From Melioribacter roseus P3M-2 (GTDB lineage: Bacteria > Bacteroidota > Ignavibacteria > Ignavibacteriales > Melioribacteraceae), in the NCBI RefSeq assembly GCF_000279145.1, contig NC_018178.1, positions 1,426,001 to 1,490,000 on the forward strand: DNA of 64,000 nucleotides. Direction: 5' to 3'. The position numbers were made by a program, and so were the translations under genes. Positions 51,474-60,425 of this stretch are shown here, in pieces (position 1 is the first letter of the stretch; each line of letters starts with the position of its first letter). The notes below the pieces were generated by a model. It worked only from the letters and a program-made list of their open reading frames with translations. It was not told where the DNA came from and did not search any database.

Positions 51474-53624
51474 TTATTTCATGTAAACGAGTTTGATCGA
51501 TTTCTTGAACGCGCCTCCCGAGACCGTAAAGATATAAACGCCCGAAGAAAGCTGTTCCCCTTCGTCGTTTTTTCCGTCCCAGAAAAGATTAATAATATTT
51601 GAACTGTTCGGCGTATACTCGAATGTTTTAACTTCCTGTCCGAGTAAATTATAAATTTTGATTTTGATATTTTCCTTAGTTGCCTCGGCAGGCAAAGTAA
51701 CGGAAATATTTACCTGCGAATTGAACGGATTCGGATAAGCTTTAACGTCGAATTCCGTGGGAACTTCATTCTCTTCGTCAACCGATATTATGCCTCCACC
51801 GTCGTTCCTGCCCCCCTGCTGTTCCTGAACGCATTCTATACAAATCGTGTCCCCGGGTTCCAGGCAGAGGAATGAAGTATAAGTAGACAATATGCGGTAA
51901 CGAGCGCTCAAATCGACCAGTTCAATTATTTCTTTGTTTGTTAAATACCCTTTTTCGAGACTGCTTATATACCATCCCGTCCACATTTGCGCTGTCGTAC
52001 TGTCGGCGTTGGCTATTTCGTTTTCGTAAATATTCAAAGTCGACGTGAACGGTTTCGAGTCGTATATTCCTGAGGCTTTTATCGTAAAGGGAAAACTACC
52101 GATATATTTGCCAATTTGTACGATCGGTTCGCCGATGTTGATGGAAGCTTCAATACTTTTTAAGTTCAGTCTGCTAAAACAAAAACCGGCTTCCAGAGTC
52201 GTATAGAGATCGAACGAAGTTATTAATCCGCTTATTTGTCCGAAGAGTTCGTTCATTGTTGCAAGCGGCGAATTGTTTAATCTTTTGTAGTCTCCGCCCG
52301 TCAATCTCGAAAGGTTTGTGTAAAAATATTCGTTACCCAGATACGATCTGTTGCCGAAATAATAATAGTAAAAATTATTGTTGTTGAAGTCAAAAATGTA
52401 TGTGGGCGGCAAAGGGGAGTAATAAGTTTGCAGGTCGTTTATCAATTGATTTGCCTGTTCGAAGCTGCCGAATTGATCGGAAGAAGCCATCAGATAAACG
52501 ACGGCGCTGTCTCCGTTATTCCGGAGATATTCGTAACCGTCGTTCAATAATGTCGCCAAATTGCTGTAGGAAGAAAGATGACCGCCTTTGAAGTATTCCA
52601 GTACGGCGTTAATTGAATTGGTGTCGGCGTTAATCCAATTCTCGCTCAGCCGTTGGGTGCCTAGCATCGAATAAAAAATGTTGAATTGGTCGTCTTCTTT
52701 CAAATTCGTTTTTATCAATGTCTTTAGATTTGAAACTATGTCGTCTTTTGTAAGCGTAGTTTTTCTTACGTCGTAATCAATGAGGAATAAAACTTTGTTC
52801 TTCTTTTTATCGATGATCGTATTGCCCGGGAAGAGAGCCATTTGATAGTATCCCGTTTCTCCGTCGTCGTACTTTTTCAGGTAGACTCCGTTTATCATTG
52901 GATTGGGATATTCTACCGCCAAGTTCGACGGCAGACCTGAAACATTCGCGAATGTGACATATTCGTAGTCGGGGGGATATTCCGTCCCGGAGGCGTCAAC
53001 AAACTCGCCGTCCTTGCCGGCTAATACGGGATTTCTCCATTCATTAAAGTTCAATGCGGCTATTTCAAGAGTCCCTACGGGTTTGTTTGCGGCATTCAAA
53101 ATGTGGTAGGGTAAAGGAAGGAGAGCCTTTTCACTGTACCAATTGTTGGGCGTCAAATACTGGATTTTAAATTTCCTGAAGGATTTGGGAAAAAGCGGGT
53201 AAACGCGCAGTTCATAATTGTTTGCAGACCGTTTGTACAGTATTGCAGGGTCGCGTCTTCGGTTGACGATATTTTCATAAATAGTAGACGCAGTCCATGT
53301 ATCGAGCAATAGTCCTTTGCTGATTTCATCTCCTACCCAGAGCCACAGATCAGTTACCACGCTTCCTTCCGGCAATGAAAAATTAAGCACAATCTCGAGC
53401 TGCTTATCGTTGTTTAAATTTGTGGCTGTAGTCGCTACTTCGAGTATGAGGTCGACCTTGCTGAAAACTCCCTCCGGCGTTACTACAACTTGAGCTCTGT
53501 TAATAACAGGGTTGTAATTTCCCCATCCATGCGGGTCGTTTATCGACAGGTAAGCGTACTGCTGCGCTTGAATACTAAAAGCAAGAGCAAAAAGAATTAG
53601 AAAAAAAGTATATTTTTTTAACAT
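51474..53624 (-). CDS. VIT/vWA-domain secreted protein with T9SS sorting domain
   Basis: A signal peptide ends 'FSIQAQ'. A VIT domain (about 30-170) follows with 'LEIVLNFSLPEGSVVTDLWL' and 'YENIVNRRRDPAILYKRSAN'. A von Willebrand A-like region (about 255-440) has 'NKVLFLIDYDVRKTTLTKDD', where the usual DxSxS MIDAS is reduced to 'DYDVR', so metal binding is doubtful. The end (about 630-716) is a T9SS sorting domain with 'VKAYPNPFNSQVNISVTL' and 'SSGVYIFTVSGG'. It is an exported surface protein, perhaps adhesive. The gene stands alone, with about 170 bp of AT-rich DNA upstream. Confidence 0.87.
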   Translation of the reverse strand: MLKKYTFFLILFALAFSIQAQQYAYLSINDPHGWGNYNPVINRAQVVVTPEGVFSKVDLILEVATTATNLNNDKQLEIVLNFSLPEGSVVTDLWLWVGDEISKGLLLDTWTASTIYENIVNRRRDPAILYKRSANNYELRVYPLFPKSFRKFKIQYLTPNNWYSEKALLPLPYHILNAANKPVGTLEIAALNFNEWRNPVLAGKDGEFVDASGTEYPPDYEYVTFANVSGLPSNLAVEYPNPMINGVYLKKYDDGETGYYQMALFPGNTIIDKKKNKVLFLIDYDVRKTTLTKDDIVSNLKTLIKTNLKEDDQFNIFYSMLGTQRLSENWINADTNSINAVLEYFKGGHLSSYSNLATLLNDGYEYLRNNGDSAVVYLMASSDQFGSFEQANQLINDLQTYYSPLPPTYIFDFNNNNFYYYYFGNRSYLGNEYFYTNLSRLTGGDYKRLNNSPLATMNELFGQISGLITSFDLYTTLEAGFCFSRLNLKSIEASINIGEPIVQIGKYIGSFPFTIKASGIYDSKPFTSTLNIYENEIANADSTTAQMWTGWYISSLEKGYLTNKEIIELVDLSARYRILSTYTSFLCLEPGDTICIECVQEQQGGRNDGGGIISVDEENEVPTEFDVKAYPNPFNSQVNISVTLPAEATKENIKIKIYNLLGQEVKTFEYTPNSSNIINLFWDGKNDEGEQLSSGVYIFTVSGGAFKKSIKLVYMK

Positions 53625-53797
53625 TGGAGCCCTCTTTTAATAATGAATATTTAAAATAATTTTACTCAAAAATTATTCCAAATTCAATATATAAATACGG
53701 TATGTTTTCTTACTTTTTTTAAAATGCATGCGAAATATTTTCGTATCGGAGTAAATTTTTCGTTTAAAAAGATTATTTTGAGATTAATTGCTATTTT

Positions 53798-54451
53798 ATG
53801 AGCATGGATTTGAGACTAGTAGTATTCGATCTGGACGGTACGCTTGTAAGTTCGCACAAAACAATTTACGAGGCTACAATAGAAACCTTTAACCGTCTCG
53901 GAATTGAGCATAATTTGACGGAAGATGAATTCTATTCCCGGATCGGTCTTCATTTCGAAGATATTTTCGAAGAATTCGGAATCAACGTCCCGGACTTTAA
54001 AGAATTCATCGAGTTGTATAAGTCGATTTATTTCGACTTTATTAAATACTCCGAACTATACGAAGGCGTCAAAGATATATTAACGGAATTAAAGAGGAAT
54101 AAAATCATGCGCGCTCTTTTGACTACCAAGTCGCAGGAGCAGGCGGAATTGATTTTGAAACATTTCGACATCGATCCGGAATTCGATTTTATAATGGGGC
54201 GGCGCCCGGGTTTCGAGCATAAACCTTCGCCGCAGCCGCTCCTTTTTATTTGTGAAAGTTTGAATGTAATTCCGAGCGAAACTTTAATGGTCGGCGATAC
54301 CGAACTCGACGTTCTTTGCGCCAAAAATGCGGGCGCAAAATCGTGCGCAGTAACGTACGGATATCGAACCGGAAAAGATTTAATACGGCTCGATCCCGAT
54401 CTGATTGTCGGATCGCTCGATGAATTGAGATTGAGTTTCAACGGGAAATAA
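53798..54451 (+). CDS. HAD-superfamily phosphatase (Gph/PpaX-like)
   Basis: Motif I 'LVVFDLDGTLVSSHKT', motif II 'RALLTTKSQEQ', the lysine in 'GFEHKPSPQPL' and motif IV 'LMVGDTELDVLCAKNAGA' mark a HAD-IA phosphatase with a helical cap. The length of 217 residues is that of phosphoglycolate or pyrophosphate phosphatases. The substrate is not certain. It lies 1 bp before the Mut7-C gene. Confidence 0.9.
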   Translation: MSMDLRLVVFDLDGTLVSSHKTIYEATIETFNRLGIEHNLTEDEFYSRIGLHFEDIFEEFGINVPDFKEFIELYKSIYFDFIKYSELYEGVKDILTELKRNKIMRALLTTKSQEQAELILKHFDIDPEFDFIMGRRPGFEHKPSPQPLLFICESLNVIPSETLMVGDTELDVLCAKNAGAKSCAVTYGYRTGKDLIRLDPDLIVGSLDELRLSFNGK

Positions 54452-54452
54452 A

Positions 54453-55199
54453 ATGAAATCCGTTACTCTTCGTTTCTACGAAGAACTAAACGATTTTCTC
54501 CCTCCTTCAAAAAGAAAAGTCCCGTTTCAATACCGTTTTTACGGCAGCCCTTCGGTTAAAGACGTAATCGAGTCATGCGGAGCGCCGCATACGGAAGTAG
54601 ACCTTATAATTGTAAACGGCAGTTCCGTCGGATTCGATTATCAAATAAAAGAAGGCGATTATATTTCGGTTTATCCGGAATTCGAATCGATCGATATTAC
54701 TCCCGTTCAGAAATTAAGACCAGCGCCGTTAAGGAATCCGCGTTTCATTCTAGACGCGCACTTAGGAAGACTTGCGCGCTATCTGAGAATGTGCGGTTTC
54801 GATTCGCTTTACAGAAACGATTTTTCAGACGAGGAAATTATCGATGTTTCAGTAGATGAAAAAAGGTGCATACTTACGCGCGACGTCGGCATCTTAAAAA
54901 ATAACAAAGTGGTCAGAGGCTACTGGATCAGAAATCAGGCGCCTGTAAAGCAGCTTGAAGAGGTCGTCGCAAGATTCGACCTCGTCGACTCGATGAAACC
55001 GTTTTCTCTTTGTATCGAATGCAACGTAAAACTCATTAAAACAGAGAAGGACAAAATCGAATATCTTTTGCCCCCAAAAGTTAAAAAAATGGATACGGAA
55101 TTTTGCCGCTGTCCCAATTGTAAAAAAATCTTTTGGAAAGGAACGCATTACAAAAAGATGTCGGGGATTATTCAAATGATTCAAAATAAAGGGCAGTAA
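54453..55199 (+). CDS. Mut7-C RNase-domain protein with N-terminal ubiquitin-like domain
   Basis: The first ~85 residues are a ubiquitin-like (Ub-Mut7C) fold ('MKSVTLRFYEELNDFLPPSK'). Residues about 95-240 are a Mut7-C domain: 'FILDAHLGRLARYLRMCGFD', 'CILTRDVGIL' and a four-cysteine zinc knuckle 'CIECNVKL...CRCPNCKKIFWKGTHYKKM' (in part). Mut7-C is a PIN-like nuclease domain; the acidic residues D in 'LDAHLG' and 'TRDVG' fit its site. RNA cleavage is family inference. Confidence 0.9.
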   Translation: MKSVTLRFYEELNDFLPPSKRKVPFQYRFYGSPSVKDVIESCGAPHTEVDLIIVNGSSVGFDYQIKEGDYISVYPEFESIDITPVQKLRPAPLRNPRFILDAHLGRLARYLRMCGFDSLYRNDFSDEEIIDVSVDEKRCILTRDVGILKNNKVVRGYWIRNQAPVKQLEEVVARFDLVDSMKPFSLCIECNVKLIKTEKDKIEYLLPPKVKKMDTEFCRCPNCKKIFWKGTHYKKMSGIIQMIQNKGQ

Positions 55200-55248
55200 T
55201 GACTATCTGTTTCTAAAATCATATATTATGTCAAAGGGTTAAAAGATT

Positions 55249-56055
55249 ATGGAATACAGACTGAGCGAAATATATATCTATCCTTTCAAATCTTTGGGGG
55301 GAATATCATTAAAGCGCGCAGAAGTTACTGACCGGGGACTAAAATACGATAGGCGTTTCATGCTCGTCGACGCAGAAGGCAATTTCCTTACGCAAAGGAA
55401 ATTTCCGGTTATGGCTTTGATAAAACCGGAAATTACAGACGGGGGTTTTCGTCTAAAGAGTTCAATGGACGACAGTATAATTGAAATAACTTATAAACCG
55501 AAAACCGACGGCAGAGTAAAAGTTAAAATATGGGACGACGTAGTAGAAGCCATGCTCGTTTCCGAAGAAGCGGACAAATGGTTCGAAGAGATATTGGACG
55601 TAAAATGCCGTCTTGTATTTATGGACGACGATGTTAAAAGGTATGTAGATAAAAAATACGCGGTCAAAAATGAGCTTGTAAGTTTTGCCGACGGATTTCC
55701 GTTCTTGATTATCGGCGAGGAATCGCTCAACGATCTGAATTCCCGCCTGAAAGTTAAATTGCCTATGAATCGTTTCCGTCCCAATCTCGTTTTTAAGGGA
55801 GGACGTCCCTTCGACGAGGATAAATGGGAATCTTTCGTATTGAACGGAATTGAATTTCGAGTTGTAAAACCGTGCGCGCGTTGCGTGATAACGACTGTCG
55901 ACCAGGCGAACGCCAGGAAAAGCGAAGAGCCCCTCAACACTCTTTCTCTTTATCGGAAAGAGGGAAATAAAATTTTTTTCGGACAAAATTTGTTGCACGA
56001 AGGAGTGGGATTAATCGAAACGGATTCTGTAATAACGGTAACCCAATGGAAGTAA
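55249..56055 (+). CDS. MOSC domain protein (mARC-like molybdenum cofactor sulfurase fold)
   Basis: An N-terminal beta-barrel part ('IYIYPFKSLGGISLKRAEV', 'DRRFMLVDAEG') leads to a MOSC domain with 'NRFRPNLVFKGGRPFDEDKW' and the conserved cysteine motif 'VKPCARCVITTVDQ'. This matches YcbX/mARC proteins that carry molybdenum cofactor and reduce N-hydroxylated compounds. The ferredoxin domain of YcbX is missing at 268 residues. The partner reductase is unknown. Confidence 0.9.
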   Translation: MEYRLSEIYIYPFKSLGGISLKRAEVTDRGLKYDRRFMLVDAEGNFLTQRKFPVMALIKPEITDGGFRLKSSMDDSIIEITYKPKTDGRVKVKIWDDVVEAMLVSEEADKWFEEILDVKCRLVFMDDDVKRYVDKKYAVKNELVSFADGFPFLIIGEESLNDLNSRLKVKLPMNRFRPNLVFKGGRPFDEDKWESFVLNGIEFRVVKPCARCVITTVDQANARKSEEPLNTLSLYRKEGNKIFFGQNLLHEGVGLIETDSVITVTQWK

Positions 56056-56076
56056 TATTTTGTAAACGGAGAGATA

Positions 56077-56685
56077 ATGGAAAAATTAAAAGCGTTTTTA
56101 AGAACTACTTTCCTCGGCGGATTTTTGATTGTGCTGCCTGTTATCCTTTTGATTTTCGTGCTCGACTGGTTTTTCAACTTTTTGACGGATAAAATAAGAC
56201 CTGTTACGAATATCCTCGTGGAAACCGCCAAGCTGAACGAGCTGGTCGCTTCGGCGGCTGCGTTAATAATAATTTTGCTCCTCTTTTTTATAGTCGGATT
56301 AATTGTTCGAACGAGTCTGGGACGTTATGTAATCGGATTTCTGGAAGAAAAAATTTTAAAACGCGTGCCTCTTTATAAAATTATAAAAGATACAGTTCTG
56401 CATCTCTTCGGCGACGAGAAATTGATTTTCAAAGGAGTGGCGCTGGTAAAACCGTTTGGCAACGATACTTTGGTTACCGCATTTATTACGGACGAAAGCT
56501 TCGAAGGATACACAACCGTCTTTATTCCTTCGGCGCCCGCTCCGACTGGAGGATACATTTATCATATCAAAAATGAATTTGTTATAAAACTCGACTACCC
56601 GGTGGAAGAAGCAATGCGAACGGTTCTGAGCCTCGGCGGCGGCTCCGGTAAGCTACTTAATAAGATGAATGAGAAAAAATCATAA
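56077..56685 (+). CDS. DUF502 family membrane protein
   Basis: Two membrane helices (about 14-36 and 52-74) are followed by a soluble domain with 'RVPLYKIIKDTVLHLFGDE', 'FIPSAPAPTGGYIYHI' and 'GGGSGKLLNKM'. These are the DUF502 marks. The function of the family is unknown. The frame is 21 bp after the MOSC gene and overlaps the proA end by 6 bp tail to tail. Confidence 0.88.
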   Translation: MEKLKAFLRTTFLGGFLIVLPVILLIFVLDWFFNFLTDKIRPVTNILVETAKLNELVASAAALIIILLLFFIVGLIVRTSLGRYVIGFLEEKILKRVPLYKIIKDTVLHLFGDEKLIFKGVALVKPFGNDTLVTAFITDESFEGYTTVFIPSAPAPTGGYIYHIKNEFVIKLDYPVEEAMRTVLSLGGGSGKLLNKMNEKKS

Positions 56686-57942
56686 TTCGACATTGTGACG
56701 CGTTTGACCTTCGCCGAAAACTATGAATTTTTTTGTGGTCAACGCTTCCAATCCCATCGGTCCGTATGCGTGAAGCTTGGAAGTGGATATCCCTATTTCA
56801 GCTCCGAGTCCCAATTCGCCGCCGTCTGCAAAACGAGAGGAGGCATTGACCATTACCGACGAAGAATCGACGTCTTTAATGAATTTCCGCGCGGTAAAAA
56901 TATTTCGCGTCGCAATTACGTCGGTATGGTTTGAGCCGTATTTCGCAATGTGTTCCACAGCCTCGTCGTAATCTTCGACGACTTTTACGGCTATAATCAA
57001 ATCGAGATATTCGGCATAATAGTCTTCTTCCGTGGCGGCTTTTGCGTCGGGAATAAATTCAATTGTTCTGCCGCATCCGCGTATCTCTACTTTCTTCTTT
57101 TTTAAAACGGAAGCGGCGGCGGGCAAAAATATATCGGCTATATCTTTATGAACCAGAAGAGTTTCGAGCGCATTGCAAACCGCCGGTCTGGACGTTTTTC
57201 CGTCTATCAATAAATTTAATGCGAGTTCCAAGTCGGCGTCTTTGTCGACATAAAGATGACAAACGCCTTTGTAATGCTTGATGACGGGTATTCTGCTGTT
57301 TTGAGAAACGAATCTTATTAAACCCTCTCCTCCTCGCGGAATTACGAGGTCGATGTATTCCTCGAGTTTCAGTAGTTCGACCATTGCTTCGCGGTCTGTC
57401 GTAGGAATAAAAGTAAGAATGTCCGGACTAACCGCCGATTCTTCAATTCCCGATTTAAGAGCTTCGACTATTGCGACATTCGAATTAAAAGCTTCCGAAC
57501 CTCCGCGCAGTATTACTCCGTTGCCGCTTTTGATGCAAAGCGCCGCAGCGTCGGACGTTACGTTTGGACGCGCTTCGTAGATAATTGCAATCACTCCAAG
57601 CGGTATGCGGATTGTGCCCACTTGTATTCCGTTGGGTCGGGTCTTTACGCTTTCGATTTCACCGACAGGGTCGTTAAGTTGTACGATCTCTTTTATTGCA
57701 TTTATCATCGAGTCGATTCGATCGTCGTTCAATCTGAGGCGGTCGACGAGCGCGCCGCTCAATCCTTTTTCTTCGGCGGCTTTCAGGTCGGTTTCGTTTG
57801 CCGCAATTATTTTATCCCTCGAATTGTTTAAACTCTCGGCCATTGAGGTTAATAATATATTTTTTGAATTCGTATCTAAAGCGGCAAGTTTACGGGAAGC
57901 GATTTTACATTTTTGAGCGAGTTTTATTAATTCGTTCTCCAA
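56680..57942 (-). CDS. proA: Gamma-glutamyl phosphate reductase
   Basis: The 420-residue protein has 'EARPNVTSDAAALCIKSGN', 'VIPRGGEGLI' and the catalytic cysteine Cys256 in 'SRPAVCNALETLLVH'. The end 'GPMGLEALTTKKFIVFG' is typical of ProA. It reduces gamma-glutamyl phosphate to the semialdehyde with NADPH, the second step of proline synthesis. It follows proB by 11 bp, so the two form the usual operon. Confidence 0.97.
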   Translation of the reverse strand: MENELIKLAQKCKIASRKLAALDTNSKNILLTSMAESLNNSRDKIIAANETDLKAAEEKGLSGALVDRLRLNDDRIDSMINAIKEIVQLNDPVGEIESVKTRPNGIQVGTIRIPLGVIAIIYEARPNVTSDAAALCIKSGNGVILRGGSEAFNSNVAIVEALKSGIEESAVSPDILTFIPTTDREAMVELLKLEEYIDLVIPRGGEGLIRFVSQNSRIPVIKHYKGVCHLYVDKDADLELALNLLIDGKTSRPAVCNALETLLVHKDIADIFLPAAASVLKKKKVEIRGCGRTIEFIPDAKAATEEDYYAEYLDLIIAVKVVEDYDEAVEHIAKYGSNHTDVIATRNIFTARKFIKDVDSSSVMVNASSRFADGGELGLGAEIGISTSKLHAYGPMGLEALTTKKFIVFGEGQTRHNVEL

Positions 57943-57953
57943 TTTGAATACCC

Positions 57954-59087
57954 CTATTTAGTTTCCGTTATTATTAATTCGTCGCGGTGAATTACTTCTT
58001 CCGTAATTACAAAACCGAGTAACTTTTCTATTTCAACGCTTTTGCGTCCTTTGATTTTCGACAGGTCGGAGGAATTGTACTGCGTAATTCCTTTGGCAAT
58101 CGGCTTTAATAAATTGCTTCCGTCTTTGTAAATATCGACGGCGTCGCCCTGTTTGAATTCTCCTTCAAATCTCGTAATACCGGAAGGCAAAAGCGAAGCG
58201 CCTTTTTTCAGTATAGCGTTCTCGGCGCCTTTGTCGATATAAATTTTTCCTTTCGATTCTAATGCGTGAAGCAGCCAGTGTTTGCGCGCATTAACAGGCG
58301 AAGTTGCCTTTTTAAACAACGTGCCCCTCACTTTGCCTTTGGCAAGATCGTCGAACACTTCTTTTTTCGTAGCGTTAATTATAATCGTATCGATACCAAT
58401 ATTCGTCGCTTTTTGAGCGGCTTCGATTTTGGTTTTCATTCCGCCAGTGGCAACAGGATTTTTCGATTTTCCGGCGAGACTGAAAATATCGTCAGTAATT
58501 TTATTTACGACGGAAATCAATTTAACGTCGTTTTTCCTTTTCGGGTCTGCGTTGTATAATCCGTCGATGTCCGAGCAGATAATTAATAAATCGGCTTCTG
58601 TCAGCATAGCCACATAAGCGGCGAGATTATCGTTGTCCCCGACTTTTAATTCTTCCGTAGCTACGGAATCGTTTTCGTTGATAATCGGGAGCGTGCCCAG
58701 TTCGATCAGTTTATTTAATGTGTTTTTCGCGTTTACAAATCGACGACGATTGTGAATGTCGTCGTAAGTCAACAATATTTGGGAACACGGAAAGTCGAAA
58801 AAACGGCTCCACAATGAAATCAATATCGACTGCCCGATGGCGGCAAGCGCCTGCTTTTCGGGAATGGAACGATGATTTTTTTTAGACAATGCCGGCTGAG
58901 TCGTTAAACCCGCAGCAACGGCTCCCGACGAAACCAAAATAATTTCCTTGCCCGAATTAATCGATTCGGAAATGAATCCCGCAATCGGCAGCAAATAACG
59001 CGTCGAACATTTTCCTTCGGGCGCTATTATGCCGCTTCCTACTTTTATTACCGCCCTCTTCCAGCCGCTTAGTTTCAATTTAGACAT
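57954..59087 (-). CDS. proB: Glutamate 5-kinase with PUA domain
   Basis: The amino acid kinase domain (about 8-260) has 'VIKVGSGIIAPEGK', 'LVSSGAVAAGLTTQP' and 'PIINENDSVATEEL'. A PUA domain follows (about 280-370; 'GSLLPSGITRFEGEFKQGD' in part). Length 377 is that of ProB with PUA. It phosphorylates glutamate as the first, usually proline-inhibited, step. The gap upstream (about 220 bp) to the DUF302 gene holds AT-rich promoter-like DNA. Confidence 0.97.
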   Translation of the reverse strand: MSKLKLSGWKRAVIKVGSGIIAPEGKCSTRYLLPIAGFISESINSGKEIILVSSGAVAAGLTTQPALSKKNHRSIPEKQALAAIGQSILISLWSRFFDFPCSQILLTYDDIHNRRRFVNAKNTLNKLIELGTLPIINENDSVATEELKVGDNDNLAAYVAMLTEADLLIICSDIDGLYNADPKRKNDVKLISVVNKITDDIFSLAGKSKNPVATGGMKTKIEAAQKATNIGIDTIIINATKKEVFDDLAKGKVRGTLFKKATSPVNARKHWLLHALESKGKIYIDKGAENAILKKGASLLPSGITRFEGEFKQGDAVDIYKDGSNLLKPIAKGITQYNSSDLSKIKGRKSVEIEKLLGFVITEEVIHRDELIITETK

Positions 59088-59307
59088 AATTCACGAATTT
59101 TTATGTATAAATATACGTGATTATGTATAATAATGCATTTATAAAAATGTTGTTTTCGATGAATGTTTATTAATCAAACATACCGGTATTGGAAAATAGG
59201 GACGTTTCCCGCTCCCGTTTTGAATCGAATTTAGCCGCGTTTCATCTAACTGTTTACGATGAGTAATATTATCCCCAATGTTTTCAATATAAAAGAAAGG
59301 TAAAATT

Positions 59308-59769
59308 ATGAATAAATTGTTCTTAGCAATCACTGTTTTTTTTACTCTAAATTTATTTGCGCAAGAAAAAAACGCCCCGCAATTTCTGACAGAAAACGAA
59401 AGTAAATATACTTTCTCGGAGACAGTCGATAGTCTGAGCAGGCTGGGAAACCGGAACGGATGGAAGATTGTTGCGATACACGATCTTCAAAAATCGCTTA
59501 AGAAAAACGGCAAGGAGGTTTTGCCGGTCAATATAATTGAATTTTGCAATCCCGAATATTCTTACGAGGTTTTAAAGGAAGACAATTACAAAACAGTTTC
59601 GGCTTTAATGCCTTGCCGAATTTCCGTATATGAAAAGTCGGACGGAAAAACGTACATTTCCCGTATAAATCCGGAATTTTTATCGGCGTCTTTCGGGAAT
59701 GTGAAAAATTCTCCAATGGCAAAGGCAATTGGCGACGTTGAAAACATATTGAGCCGATTGCTCAAATAA
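59308..59769 (+). CDS. DUF302 domain secreted protein
   Basis: A signal peptide ends 'LNLFAQ'. The rest is a DUF302 domain with 'GWKIVAIHDLQKSLKKNG', 'IIEFCNPEYSYEVLKED', and 'LMPCRISVYEKSDGKTYISR'. The two cysteines and the 'PCRISVYE...GKTYI' stretch are the family marks. The function is not established. It is probably periplasmic. It is a single gene. Confidence 0.85.
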   Translation: MNKLFLAITVFFTLNLFAQEKNAPQFLTENESKYTFSETVDSLSRLGNRNGWKIVAIHDLQKSLKKNGKEVLPVNIIEFCNPEYSYEVLKEDNYKTVSALMPCRISVYEKSDGKTYISRINPEFLSASFGNVKNSPMAKAIGDVENILSRLLK

Positions 59770-59863
59770 CGAATAAAATAACCATTGGCGTTGAATCCTT
59801 GATATTCAATCTTCTCGTTGTTAATTTTATTTCCGGATTCGGGATTAGGGGGCTATTCGCGTT

Positions 59864-59910
59864 TAATTCGTGCATTCGTGGCTATTTTTTTGCCACGAAT
59901 TCACGAATGA
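59864..59910. repeat. Palindromic repeat ahead of the GxxExxY gene
   Basis: Arms TAATTCGTGCATTCGTGGC (59864-59882) and GCCACGAATTCACGAATGA (59892-59910) pair over 19 bp with two mismatches around a T-rich 9-base loop. It has the form of a dispersed REP-like palindrome. Confidence 0.7.
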
Positions 59911-59927
59911 ATAAGGGGCGTCAATCA

Positions 59928-60302
59928 ATGGTTGATATTTTATACAAAGACGAATCGTACAAAATTATCGGATTGTGTATGGAAGTGCACAATAATATTG
60001 GAAAAGGGTTTTTAGAAATTGTCTACAAAGACGCGCTCGAACTCGAGTTCAGCAGTTGCAATGTCCCCTTCGAAAGAGAAAAAGAATACGAAGTAAATTA
60101 CAAAGGCATAATTCTGCCCCATAAATTTTACGCCGATTTTGTAGTCTACAATAAAATAATTCTCGAAATAAAAAGCATTAGCGAAATTGCAAACGAGCAT
60201 ATAGCTCAAACCCTGAATTATCTAAAAGTATCGGGGTGCAAGTTGGGTTTATTAGTAAACTTCGGTAAATTATCCTTGCAGTATAAAAGAATTCTCCTGT
60301 AG
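59928..60302 (+). CDS. GxxExxY family protein (PD-(D/E)XK nuclease-like)
   Basis: The 125-residue protein contains 'EVHNNIGKGFLEIVYKDAL', the G-x-x-E-x-x-Y signature, then 'FYADFVVYNKIILEIKSISE' with a D...ExK pattern of PD-(D/E)XK proteins. 'HIAQTLNYLKVSGCKLGLLVNFG' is the conserved end. I start at ATG 59928 with AAGGGG nine bases ahead; an ATG at 59907 is also in frame but lies in the palindrome. A nuclease role is inferred from fold and unproven. The gene stands between palindromic repeats, and its kind is often spread among bacteria. Confidence 0.9.
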   Translation: MVDILYKDESYKIIGLCMEVHNNIGKGFLEIVYKDALELEFSSCNVPFEREKEYEVNYKGIILPHKFYADFVVYNKIILEIKSISEIANEHIAQTLNYLKVSGCKLGLLVNFGKLSLQYKRILL

Positions 60303-60322
60303 TCATTTGCGTTTTCGGTATC

Positions 60323-60341
60323 GAATTCGTGCATTTGCAGC
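60323..60341. repeat. Partial copy of the palindromic repeat arm behind the GxxExxY gene
   Basis: GAATTCGTGCATTTGCAGC shares AATTCGTGCATT with the left arm at 59864. It lies 20 bp past the GxxExxY stop codon. Confidence 0.45.
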
Positions 60342-60425
60342 TTTCTCCCGTTGCTCAAAGTCCTATCTTAGCTCCATTTTATTTATATTTGCGTTTAATT
60401 TTTTCAAGGAAATTAAGAGCGAAAA

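Noticed and set aside
59799-59927. N-terminal extension of the GxxExxY protein
   Set aside because: The added residues are encoded by the palindromic repeat and carry no family similarity. ATG 59928 has a suitable ribosome binding site.
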